A stretch of DNA of 32,264 nt from Planococcaceae bacterium UBA3378. GTDB taxonomy: Bacteria > Bacillota > Bacilli > Bacillales_A > Planococcaceae. The position numbers were made by a program, and so were the translations under genes. The notes below the pieces were generated by a model. The model saw only the letters and a list, made by a program, of their open reading frames with translations, was not told the origin of the DNA and did no database searches. Below, piece after piece: positions 1 through 6,804 of the stretch. Position 1 is the first letter of the stretch. Every line of letters begins with the position of its first letter. The stretch lies in NCBI GenBank assembly GCA_002359075.1, contig DEQA01000122.1:1-32264 (forward strand), given 5' to 3'.

Positions 1-21
1 CTTCACCGTGAAACGAAGTAA
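1..21 (+). CDS. rpmG: 50S ribosomal protein L33, C-terminal end only
   Basis: The first seven codons read LHRETK followed by TAA. This is the characteristic C-terminus of the bacterial ribosomal protein L33, a small protein of the large ribosomal subunit. The rest of the gene lies upstream of the window. A terminator follows immediately, and the position next to yqgN matches the Bacillus gene order. The identification rests on six residues plus context, so it is good but not certain. Confidence 0.7.
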   Translation, partial: LHRETK

Positions 22-31
22 TCGCTCAATT

Positions 32-61
32 AGCCAAAGCCCACAGTGGTTTTGGCTTTTT
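32..61 (+). terminator. Rho-independent terminator after rpmG
   Basis: An AGCCAAA arm pairs with TTTGGCT around a short loop, with an extra inner CC/GG pair, followed by a run of T. It sits 10 nt after the rpmG stop codon and ends that transcription unit before yqgN. Confidence 0.75.
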
Positions 62-89
62 ATTTCTTAGGAGAAAGGATGCGGGATAG

Positions 90-668
90 GTGGATAAAAA
101 GGAACTGCGCAATATGATCAGACGCCGCTTGATGGAAATGGACCGTGAAACATACCTTTTAAGGTCAGGCCATATACAAAATAAATTAATGCAAGAGCCT
201 TCTATTAAAGAAGGGAAAACGATTGCTGTGACGATGTCAAGATTTCCGGAAGTGGAGACACGCCGTATAATAGAAGCATTGTGGGAAATGGGGAAAAGAG
301 TCTGTGTCCCTAAATGTGATCCGGCTACCCGGGAAATGGCCTTTTATCATATTACCGATTTCAGTCAGTTTGAAAAGGTGTATATGGATATTGAAGAGCC
401 AATCATTGAACGAACAGAACGGATGTTGATAGAACAAATTGACGTAATCATCGTACCAGGAGTCGTTTTTAATAGTGCAGGATACCGGATAGGCTTCGGA
501 GGAGGATATTACGACCGTTATTTGCAGCAGTATGCGGGCGCTACCATTTCGTTGGCTTTCGAGGAGCAGGTGAAGGAGGATATTCCTACCGAAGTACATG
601 ACATTCCTGTAGATATTATCTTGACAGACAAAAAACGTATCCATGCATGTAGGAATCGGGAGGAATAG
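90..668 (+). CDS. yqgN: 5-formyltetrahydrofolate cyclo-ligase
   Basis: This 192-residue cytoplasmic enzyme converts 5-formyl-THF to 5,10-methenyl-THF using ATP, returning stored folate to the one-carbon pool. The family signature is clear: VPGVVFN at about residues 122-128 and the glycine-rich nucleotide-binding motif GFGGGYYDR at 135-143. Basic residues at the N-terminus (KKELRNMIRRR) are typical. The length is normal for the family. The chosen start is a GTG about 10 nt downstream of GAAAGGA. An ATG at 79 is in another frame. The gene shares one-carbon metabolism with the glycine cleavage genes further along the window. It ends 5 nt before yqgQ. Confidence 0.95.
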   Translation: MDKKELRNMIRRRLMEMDRETYLLRSGHIQNKLMQEPSIKEGKTIAVTMSRFPEVETRRIIEALWEMGKRVCVPKCDPATREMAFYHITDFSQFEKVYMDIEEPIIERTERMLIEQIDVIIVPGVVFNSAGYRIGFGGGYYDRYLQQYAGATISLAFEEQVKEDIPTEVHDIPVDIILTDKKRIHACRNREE

Positions 669-673
669 GCTAT

Positions 674-874
674 ATGAAGACAATGATTGATATTTACGGG
701 CTGCTCAAGCAGTTTGGTATTTATATTTATACAGGTGACCGGCTTGGGGATTTGGAATTAATCCAAGATGAAGTGAAGGAACTATACAAAACCCGGTTGA
801 TAGAGAGTAAGGAGTACCAGACGGCTATGCTGATAATTAGGCAAGAAGAACGACGGGTAAAAACAGGAAAATAA
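674..874 (+). CDS. yqgQ: YqgQ family protein (DUF910)
   Basis: A 66-residue, highly charged small protein matching the YqgQ family in length and in its GDRLGDLELIQDE and YQTAMLIIRQEE segments. It has no signal peptide or membrane segment and is predicted to be mostly helical. Its biochemical function is unknown; the B. subtilis homologue lies next to the glucokinase gene glcK. Here glcK is absent. Translation is probably coupled to yqgN, with the RBS CGGGAGGAAT overlapping the yqgN stop region and only 5 nt between the genes. Confidence 0.9.
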   Translation: MKTMIDIYGLLKQFGIYIYTGDRLGDLELIQDEVKELYKTRLIESKEYQTAMLIIRQEERRVKTGK

Positions 875-1379
875 TATTGGATTGTAGTATAATAATGGAA
901 GTATTTCGAGAGAATGTTTATGTTTATGATAGAGGGGCGTGTCATAAACAGTCGTATGTCAAGTGCATAGAGATCGTTTCCATTATTATAGTAGGAGGGA
1001 TTTATGGATTCCTCCAGCTGGTGGATGATGCATTTGCTCCTGACAGCCTGCAAGATCGCAGGGAAGGAACAAAGGCTAACATCGATACACCAAGATGGCA
1101 ATGCCTTTATGACTGTTATTGTGCCTGTCGGGGGACCAGGCACGAGCATACAGCCGGCGTAAATGCTGTTGGGAAAATTTACTGCAGGCATATAAAATGA
1201 AACGTTTAGGAAGTAAGAACGTAAATATTTTAGGGGATATGGAAATCCTCTTCTTCCGGAATACTCCTTTGCAATTTCAGGTGAAAATTGCTGATAGTAA
1301 GGGAAAAAGGATTAACATATGTATTGTTTTAATCCAACTAAACAAAAACAATTTTTAAAAACTGGAGAGGATGTTTTGG
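875..1379 (+). other. 505-bp stretch with no recognisable conserved gene
   Basis: Between yqgQ and the LTA synthase there is no long open frame resembling a known protein. In B. subtilis this interval holds the glucokinase gene; the rhomboid protease gene yqgP lies on the other side of yqgQ. Neither is recognisable here. The only element with a convincing translation start is the short frame at 1004-1162, listed separately. Longer frames across it (877-1200, 1119-1358) have no ribosome binding site and a composition unlike real proteins. Confidence 0.6.
1004..1162 (+). CDS. Candidate 52-residue small protein of unknown function
   Basis: An ATG lies 5-6 nt after a strong Shine-Dalgarno sequence (TAGGAGGGA) and opens a 52-codon frame ending in TAA. 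The product begins MDSSSWWMMHLLLTAC: a short hydrophobic stretch ending in a lipobox-like LTAC, but without the positive residues expected of a lipoprotein signal. It then continues as a polar tail ending GTSIQPA. I do not recognise a family. It could be a genuine small protein or the start of a decayed gene, since it lies in a region where neighbours have been lost relative to B. subtilis. Support is the ribosome binding site only. Confidence 0.35.
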   Translation: MDSSSWWMMHLLLTACKIAGKEQRLTSIHQDGNAFMTVIVPVGGPGTSIQPA

Positions 1380-3275
1380 ATGAACTTATTTAAACGGCCT
1401 AAACATTCGATATTGACTTTTGCTATTGTAGCAGCCTGGATCAAAACAGTAATCGTATATTTGACGAGTTTTGATATAGGTATTGAAAATGCGATGCAGT
1501 ATTTCATTTTAATCATTAACCCGCTGAGCTTCTTGCTATTCATCTATGGTATTTCACTATTCTTTAAAACTGCAAAAGTACGAAATCGATATATAATCGG
1601 CATGAGTGTTATGTTATCCATCGTGCTGTATGGCAATGTGGCCTTCTACAGGTTTTACAACGACTTTATAACGCTCCCTGTACTGTTCCAGACGAGTAAC
1701 TTTGGCGATCTGGGTACTTCAGCGGCTGCCATTGTCAATTGGTATGATATCTTCTACTTTGCAGATGTTATTTTGCTGATTTTCCTCGTGAAATTTATGC
1801 CTGCTGTAAATGAGCAAACAACTGTACGCAAAGATGTGCGTCGTGCTTATTTTGTTACATCAGTGGCCGTTTTATTCCTGAACCTTGGTTTAGCTGAAAC
1901 GGAGCGTCCCCAATTGTTAACGCGCAGCTTTGACCGTGAACTGCTTGTAAAAAATATCGGCACGTATAATTACCATTTATATGATATTTATGTCCAGTCT
2001 AAATCGTCTGCACAGCGGGCGCTTGCAGACGGCAGCGAGCTCGTAGAGGTAAATAACTATGTGCGGGCAAATCAAGCGTCCCCGAATAAAGAAATGTTCG
2101 GCAAGTATGCAGGCCGTAACGTAATCCTTGTTTCCATGGAGTCGCTGCAAAACTTCGTTATTAATAACGAAATGAATGGGGAAGTAGTGACACCGTTTTT
2201 AAATTCGTTGACGAAGGATCCGGATACGTATTACTTCAGCGATTTTTATCATCAAACAGGCCTAGGGAAAACATCGGATTCTGAATTTATCGTAGAGAAC
2301 TCCTTGTTCGGGTTAGGACGCGGGGCGGTATTCTTTACACATGGTGAAAATACGTACAACTCGATGTCGGAAAGATTAGGGGAAAACGGCTACCATACAA
2401 GCGTTATGCACCCGAATAATAAATCATTCTGGAACCGTGACCGCATTTACCAATCATTTAATATCGAAAAATTTTATGATGTGGAGTCTTATACAGTAAA
2501 TGACGGGGAAGCGGTAAACTGGGGGATGAAGGATATTCCTTTCTTCAACCAATCAGTCAATTTAATGAAGGATATCCCGCAGCCTTTCTATACACGTATG
2601 ATTACATTGACAAATCATTATCCATTCTATTTAGATGAAGAAGATAAGTACATCGATGAATATACGTCAAATTCGGGAACATTGAATCGTTACTTCCAGA
2701 CGGTGCGCTATATGGATGAAGCGATTAAATTGTTCTTTGATGATTTAAAAGAGCAGGGCCTTTATGATAATTCCATTATTGTATTATATGGCGACCATTA
2801 TGGTATTTCTGAAAATCATAATAAAGCAATGGCCATGTATTTGGAAAAAGATCAGATTACACCATACGATAGTGCATTGCTTCAGTCGGTACCGCTGTTT
2901 ATTCATATCCCTGGTTCAAATGAGGGTCAGGAAATAACAGAGACAGCCGGTCAGATCGATTTGCGTCCGACAATTCTGCATCTGCTGGGCATTGATACAT
3001 CAAAAGATATGCAGCTTGGGGCGGACCTGTTCTCCGAGGAACATGACGGGTTTGTGATCTTCCGTGACGGCCGTTTTATTACAGATGAGCTTCTTTATAC
3101 AGACGAAGTTTGTTATGACCGGTCAACAGGAGAGGAAACATCCATTGAGGCATGTCAGCCGTATATTGACCGTGCAACGATTGAGTTGGAGCATTCCGAC
3201 AAAATTATTAATGGGGATTTGCTGCGCTTCTACGACCAAAAAACAGGGAATTTAATTGATAGAGAAGGAAAATAA
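1380..3275 (+). CDS. ltaS: Lipoteichoic acid synthase, LtaS/YqgS type
   Basis: A membrane-anchored phosphoglycerol transferase that builds polyglycerol-phosphate lipoteichoic acid outside the membrane from phosphatidylglycerol. About five N-terminal membrane helices span roughly residues 11-172 and are followed by an extracellular sulfatase-fold domain. Expected catalytic and Mn-binding residues are visible: E254 in VSMES, the nucleophile T298 in HQTGLGKTSDSE, R353 in WNRD, H413 in LTNHYPF, and D472/H473 in YGDHYG. Length (631 aa) is normal. I chose the ATG at 1380, nine nt after GAGAGG, because the in-frame ATG at 1371 abuts the ribosome binding site. Paralogues LtaS, YqgS and YfnI cannot be separated here; gene order favours the YqgS position. 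Confidence 0.9.
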   Translation: MNLFKRPKHSILTFAIVAAWIKTVIVYLTSFDIGIENAMQYFILIINPLSFLLFIYGISLFFKTAKVRNRYIIGMSVMLSIVLYGNVAFYRFYNDFITLPVLFQTSNFGDLGTSAAAIVNWYDIFYFADVILLIFLVKFMPAVNEQTTVRKDVRRAYFVTSVAVLFLNLGLAETERPQLLTRSFDRELLVKNIGTYNYHLYDIYVQSKSSAQRALADGSELVEVNNYVRANQASPNKEMFGKYAGRNVILVSMESLQNFVINNEMNGEVVTPFLNSLTKDPDTYYFSDFYHQTGLGKTSDSEFIVENSLFGLGRGAVFFTHGENTYNSMSERLGENGYHTSVMHPNNKSFWNRDRIYQSFNIEKFYDVESYTVNDGEAVNWGMKDIPFFNQSVNLMKDIPQPFYTRMITLTNHYPFYLDEEDKYIDEYTSNSGTLNRYFQTVRYMDEAIKLFFDDLKEQGLYDNSIIVLYGDHYGISENHNKAMAMYLEKDQITPYDSALLQSVPLFIHIPGSNEGQEITETAGQIDLRPTILHLLGIDTSKDMQLGADLFSEEHDGFVIFRDGRFITDELLYTDEVCYDRSTGEETSIEACQPYIDRATIELEHSDKIINGDLLRFYDQKTGNLIDREGK

Positions 3276-3278
3276 TGA

Positions 3279-3310
3279 AAAGGGCCGCCTGATTGCAGGT
3301 TGGCCCTTTT
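3279..3310 (+). terminator. Terminator after the LTA synthase gene
   Basis: AAGGGCC-G-CCTG pairs with CAGG-TT-GGCCCTT around an ATTG loop, followed by TTTT. It lies directly after the stop codon. Confidence 0.8.
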
Positions 3311-3383
3311 ACCTCTTCATAAATCTGTTCTGAACGCAGCAAAGGCGTTTCAAAATAGCTTTTTTGATTCTTTATTTCAAAAC

Positions 3384-3419
3384 AAAAAGACGGCCCGGCA
3401 TTTACCGGGTCGTCTTTTT
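3384..3419. terminator. Bidirectional terminator between ltaS and yqgW
   Basis: AAAAAGACGGCCCGG pairs with CCGGGTCGTCTTTTT around a CATTTA loop. The A tract and T tract make it work in both directions. It most probably terminates the minus-strand yqgW gene, whose stop lies about 10 nt away. Confidence 0.85.
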
Positions 3420-3429
3420 GTGTTAGCTA

Positions 3430-3612
3430 TTAGTGATGTACCGCTGGATAACCAGAGTTTAGCACTGTCATTACTACAAACCATCCGAGAACAGCTGCAG
3501 CAGCGACATTGAATACTACAGAAAGAAGATTCTTTTCTTTGATTGCTTGGAATGTGCCAACAACAGATATAATAGCTATAAGTCCGAAAATGATCATTAA
3601 AATCCAACTCAT
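3430..3612 (-). CDS. yqgW: YqgW-like small membrane protein (DUF2759)
   Basis: A 60-residue protein starting MSWILMIIFG, with two hydrophobic segments (about residues 2-19 and 28-49) separated by QAIKEKN. Size, topology and position next to yqgX match the DUF2759 family of Bacillus. The function is unknown; it is likely an integral membrane protein. The ATG at 3612 is preceded by AAAGGAGTG at good spacing. An in-frame extension to 3660 has no ribosome binding site and runs through a palindrome, so I reject it. It is transcribed divergently from yqgX. Confidence 0.85.
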   Translation of the reverse strand: MSWILMIIFGLIAIISVVGTFQAIKEKNLLSVVFNVAAAAVLGWFVVMTVLNSGYPAVHH

Positions 3613-3629
3613 GATATAGACACTCCTTT

Positions 3630-3645
3630 CGACATAAGAATGTCG
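3630..3645. repeat. Perfect 6-bp inverted repeat in the yqgW leader
   Basis: CGACAT-AAGA-ATGTCG lies just upstream of the yqgW ribosome binding site. It could form a small hairpin in the mRNA leader or be an operator half-site pair. There is no T run, so it is not a terminator. Confidence 0.4.
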
Positions 3646-3664
3646 TAAACAATATTCCAATTAT

Positions 3665-3693
3665 ATTGTATAGTTAATTCGGAAATTTGTCGA
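3665..3693 (-). promoter_or_regulatory. Predicted sigma-A promoter for yqgW
   Basis: Read on the minus strand, TCGACA and TACAAT are separated by exactly 17 nt and lie about 50-80 nt upstream of the yqgW start codon. Both hexamers are near consensus. This is pattern-based prediction only. Confidence 0.45.
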
Positions 3694-3758
3694 GCGGAAA
3701 AAATGGCGTTTGTTTGAACATCTCTTCCTGTATAATAAGAGAGAGGTGATATGATAAT

Positions 3759-4403
3759 ATGCTGAATGTCAGAACATACAGTCTTGGTCCTGTTCAAACA
3801 AATTGCTATATCGTAAGCAATAAAAAGAAAGAGTGCTTAATTTTTGATCCTGGAGAAGAAGGGGCGCGTCTTGTAAAAGAAATCCGGTCTCATGGTATGA
3901 AACCACTCGCCATTTTTCTAACACATGCCCACTTTGACCATATCGGGGCAGTGGATCTATTGCGAGATACATTTAATGTGCCTGTTTATATTCACGCAAA
4001 GGAAGTGGATTGGCTTTCAGACCCGTTCAAGAACGGCTCAGGAAAGTATGCTGAACTTCCTGATTATACAGTAAAGGCGCCGCTGGATGAGCATATAATC
4101 CGTAAGGAGCAAATGTTTGAAATAGGGGATTTTGTATTTCAAGCGATCTTTACACCGGGACATTCACCTGGAAGTGTGACATATGTCTTTGAAAAGGATG
4201 GTTTTGCCATTGTAGGCGATACATTATTTGAGCAGAGCATCGGGCGTACCGACTTGCTTGGAGGAAATACGAAGGAGCTGCTTCATTCTATTCATCATAA
4301 GCTGCTTGTCCTGCCGGAGGATACGATTATTTATCCGGGACATGGAAGCTATACAACGCCGGGAGCTGAAATGGAAAACAATCCGTTTTTAAATGGATTT
4401 TAA
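3759..4403 (+). CDS. yqgX: Metallo-beta-lactamase-fold hydrolase (YqgX, glyoxalase II-like)
   Basis: A 214-residue cytoplasmic hydrolase of the metallo-beta-lactamase superfamily. The Zn-binding signature THAHFDH is at residues 55-61, followed by the later ligands in TPGHSPG, VGDTLF and YPGHG. The opening LGPVQTNCYIV is typical of the YqgX/GloB-like subgroup, which often hydrolyses thioesters of small thiols. B. subtilis YqgX has been linked to bacillithiol-dependent methylglyoxal detoxification; applying that here is inference. The ATG at 3759 follows GAGAGGTGAT. A TATAAT at 3731-3736 is a candidate -10 element. The gene is divergent from yqgW. Confidence 0.92.
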   Translation: MLNVRTYSLGPVQTNCYIVSNKKKECLIFDPGEEGARLVKEIRSHGMKPLAIFLTHAHFDHIGAVDLLRDTFNVPVYIHAKEVDWLSDPFKNGSGKYAELPDYTVKAPLDEHIIRKEQMFEIGDFVFQAIFTPGHSPGSVTYVFEKDGFAIVGDTLFEQSIGRTDLLGGNTKELLHSIHHKLLVLPEDTIIYPGHGSYTTPGAEMENNPFLNGF

Positions 4404-4470
4404 CTGCAGAGATCCGTTGTAGTGGTTACTGGTATGAATACGGCTAATTTATTTTAACATGCGGGTATAA

Positions 4471-4505
4471 AAAGAAGCGTACTGCTTAAGAGCGGTACGC
4501 TTATT
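4471..4505. terminator. Bidirectional terminator between yqgX and yqgY
   Basis: AAGCGTACTGC pairs with GCGGTACGCTT around TTAAGA (one G-T pair), with A- and T-rich flanks. It can serve the converging yqgX and yqgY genes. Confidence 0.8.
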
Positions 4506-4518
4506 ATAATGGACGGGA

Positions 4519-4758
4519 TTAATGGCCGCCGGGTACGTGCAAGAAAGTTGTATAATAAGTAAATCCTGCGAAGAAGATAGTTAAATACGCACCGAAAATG
4601 TACATGTACATACGTTCTGAAAGGTTTAGGAAGCCTAATAATAAGAATAAACCAGTATTACCTACGAATAATAGCGAAACCTCGGGCATGTGACCAAGAT
4701 AGAACATAACGGCAAAGATTCCTGTCCAGAAAGCCATAACTTTATACATATTGCTCAT
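4519..4758 (-). CDS. yqgY: YqgY-like membrane protein (DUF2626)
   Basis: A 79-residue protein very close in pattern to B. subtilis YqgY. It shows MYKVMAFWTGIFAVMFYLGHM, then LNLSERMYMYIFGAYL and FFAGFTYYTTF. Three hydrophobic helices indicate an integral membrane protein. The function is unknown. The start at 4758 follows AGGAGGGGAATTTTC on the minus strand, which is strong support; the upstream in-frame extension to 4839 is rejected. The gene converges with yqgX. Confidence 0.93.
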   Translation of the reverse strand: MSNMYKVMAFWTGIFAVMFYLGHMPEVSLLFVGNTGLFLLLGFLNLSERMYMYIFGAYLTIFFAGFTYYTTFLHVPGGH

Positions 4759-4880
4759 GAAAATTCCCCTCCTTTTGCGAGTGAATACAATAGTCTCCCG
4801 TATATTATAAATGATGGACATATATAATGTAAACTGCAACTTCAGTTAACTTTGTGTCAAACAGGTAAAATTTCCCGCTT

Positions 4881-5573
4881 CTATTTTACATGAATTTCAT
4901 AATGACAGTTTTCGCATTCGTATAACATTTTCCCTGTTTGAATAAATTCATGTTCTTCAGCAAAAAGGGCGTCCGTTTGACCGCGAAGATAGGATTCGTG
5001 CAAAGCGCAAACCACTTCCGAATGATTAGAAAGATGGTCATGGAAAGGACAGTTGTAAATAGTAAAGTGGATGACCGCTTTTTTTTCGAGTTTTTCAACA
5101 GAAGGGACGTAGCCGATTAACGCAGCATGCTCTGTTAGGATTGCCACTTTTTCTTCAAAGCTATTCATCTTTCTTCTGTGCACGATTATTTCTTCCATTA
5201 CTTTGTAGCCTTGATTGTAGGCGATATCTTTTGCTTTATTTATTGCTTCTATTCCGAAAGTATCCGTTAATTCCAATAATATATGTAATAGCGTTGACTC
5301 CTCCCGTTTTGGGAATGATAGTGCAACACCTTCCTTTGTCGCCCGGTAGACACGGCCAGGACGGCCGCCTTTCCCTGTTTTAATAAATTCAGCAGAGATG
5401 ACGTTAATTTCCGATAGCTTTGTTAAATGAAGCCTGGCAACATTTGGATGAATGTCGAATTGATCAGCTATCTCCTGTACAGTGAATAAGCGTTTATGTT
5501 GGAGCATGAATTCATAAATATGATATCTTGTTTCATCAGCCAGTGTCCCTGTTATTTTTAATGGATGCAGCAC
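4881..5573 (-). CDS. Winged-helix transcriptional regulator with four C-terminal cysteines
   Basis: A 230-residue regulator. Residues about 1-85 form an ArsR/DeoR-type winged helix: LADETRYHIYEFM, then TVQEIADQFDIHPNVARLHLTKL as the recognition helix, then GGRPGRVYRAT as the wing. The rest resembles the sensor part of SufR-like regulators, with cysteines at 175, 189, 220 and 223 (C-X13-C and C-X2-C). These could bind an Fe-S cluster or zinc. That ligand is inference; the cysteines are visible. It starts at a GTG after GAGGTG and is divergent from comGA, so it could act on the comG region or only on itself. Its true targets cannot be read from the sequence. Confidence 0.8.
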   Translation of the reverse strand: MLHPLKITGTLADETRYHIYEFMLQHKRLFTVQEIADQFDIHPNVARLHLTKLSEINVISAEFIKTGKGGRPGRVYRATKEGVALSFPKREESTLLHILLELTDTFGIEAINKAKDIAYNQGYKVMEEIIVHRRKMNSFEEKVAILTEHAALIGYVPSVEKLEKKAVIHFTIYNCPFHDHLSNHSEVVCALHESYLRGQTDALFAEEHEFIQTGKMLYECENCHYEIHVK

Positions 5574-5700
5574 AGTGTTTCACCTCTTCTTCTTATTTTA
5601 ATGTATGCTAAATCACCAGTGAAACCTATCAATTTGGTGTGCAAATTGAAGCCCCCCTCATTATATACGTAAAATGGCCGAAAATGTTTCAATGATAGCC

Positions 5701-5713
5701 AAAATTAAATTTT
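5701..5713 (+). promoter_or_regulatory. Predicted ComK AT-box (K-box) upstream of comGA
   Basis: AAAATTAAATTTT is a perfect match to the ComK half-site AAAA-N5-TTTT. A weaker partner, AAAATGTTTCAAT (5681-5693), lies 7 nt upstream, close to the 8-nt spacing of one ComK promoter class. Together they sit about 35-65 nt before the candidate -10 element, where an activator would bind. AT-rich DNA yields chance matches, but the location before comG makes this credible. Confidence 0.5.
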
Positions 5714-5724
5714 TGCACTTATTG

Positions 5725-5753
5725 TTCCATTTCACGAGTCCACTTATTATAAT
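5725..5753 (+). promoter_or_regulatory. Predicted comG promoter, good -10 and weak -35
   Basis: TATAAT at 5748-5753 is a perfect -10 element. At 17-nt spacing the -35 region reads TTCCAT, a poor match. A weak -35 is expected of a promoter that needs an activator such as ComK. Confidence 0.45.
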
Positions 5754-5804
5754 GAGGCCATAGATAGCGATATGCCCATTACTTATACAAAAGAGGTGTA
5801 TAAA

Positions 5805-6800
5805 ATGGAGCATGAAACAGTCATTGCGTCACAAAGCGAACAGCTGCTGCTAAAAGCTTGCCATTTCGGTGCTTCCGATCTTCATCTGATTCCCAAAAAA
5901 GGTCATTATTCGATCCTGCTTCGCAAATTTGGAAGGCTTGTCGAAACCGGGACGTTGCCAGATGAAATGGCTGTCCGTATCATTTCCTACCTAAAGTATT
6001 TATCCTCTCTTGATATTAGCGAAAAACGCAAACCACAAAGCGGTGCCTTTCAAAAAGAATTTGAGGAGCACCTTTATGCATTCCGAATTTCAACATTGCC
6101 TTCTGTATTTGCCAAGGAAAGCATGGTAGTGCGTGTACTGCGCCAACATTATGCCTATCCGATTGCCTCACTTTGTTATGATCCTCAGCATGCCGATCAT
6201 TTATCCCAGCTTGTCCATCAACGTCAGGGTCTTTTATTACTTTCAGGAGCAACAGGCTCGGGCAAGACGACTACTCTTTACTCGCTCATACAATATTGCC
6301 GAACAGCGCTTTCCCGACATGTAATCTCCCTGGAGGATCCGGTGGAGAGCAGCCAAGAGGACTTGCTGCAAATACAAGTCAATGAACGGGCAGGCGTTAC
6401 ATATGCCACGGGACTGAAGGCTATACTTCGTCATTCGCCCGATGTCATTATGATCGGGGAGATCCGGGATCGGGAAACAGCCAAGATTGCATTGGAAGCC
6501 TCGCTTACCGGCCATTTGGTTTTAACTACCATTCATGCCAAGGATACTGTGAATTGTCTTTACCGCTTACTTGATTTAGGGATCTCATTTGATGAAATGA
6601 GACAGGCGTTGGTAGGGATTGCTGCACAGACACTTATAGAACTGGAGGAACAGGAAGAAAGAAAGGCGATCTTTGAAATATTAAGTGATGAACCTTTGTT
6701 TGAGGCGGTATGTCAAGCGATGAATGGAAACTTTTATACACTTCAGACGGAGACGACTCTGGCAGGCCAATTACAAAAAATAAAGGGGAGCCGGGGGTGA
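5805..6800 (+). CDS. comGA: Competence type IV pilus assembly ATPase ComGA
   Basis: The cytoplasmic ATPase that powers assembly of the competence pseudopilus for DNA uptake. It belongs to the GspE/PilB secretion ATPases. An N-terminal segment contains the ASDLHL motif; Walker A is GATGSGKTT at residues 148-156; the Asp box is SLEDPVE; Walker B is VIMIGEIRD from residue 214; the His box is TGHLVLTTIHA. Length is 331 aa from the ATG at 5805, which follows AAGAGGTGT; an in-frame ATG at 5772 has no ribosome binding site. B. subtilis ComGA has a cysteine cluster after IAAQRLVDL. Here the same point reads IAAQTLIELEEQEERK, with no cysteine pairs. It is the first gene of a seven-gene operon. Confidence 0.96.
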   Translation: MEHETVIASQSEQLLLKACHFGASDLHLIPKKGHYSILLRKFGRLVETGTLPDEMAVRIISYLKYLSSLDISEKRKPQSGAFQKEFEEHLYAFRISTLPSVFAKESMVVRVLRQHYAYPIASLCYDPQHADHLSQLVHQRQGLLLLSGATGSGKTTTLYSLIQYCRTALSRHVISLEDPVESSQEDLLQIQVNERAGVTYATGLKAILRHSPDVIMIGEIRDRETAKIALEASLTGHLVLTTIHAKDTVNCLYRLLDLGISFDEMRQALVGIAAQTLIELEEQEERKAIFEILSDEPLFEAVCQAMNGNFYTLQTETTLAGQLQKIKGSRG

Positions 6801-6804
6801 GTGT

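Noticed and set aside
877..1358. Two longer open frames (877-1200 and 1119-1358) after yqgQ
   Set aside because: No ribosome binding sites, unusual cysteine- and arginine-rich composition and no resemblance to any family; they overlap the better-supported frame at 1004-1162.
3300..3652. Open frames overlapping yqgW (3300-3512 plus strand; 3377-3652 minus strand)
   Set aside because: They run through terminators and are out of frame with the convincing yqgW gene.
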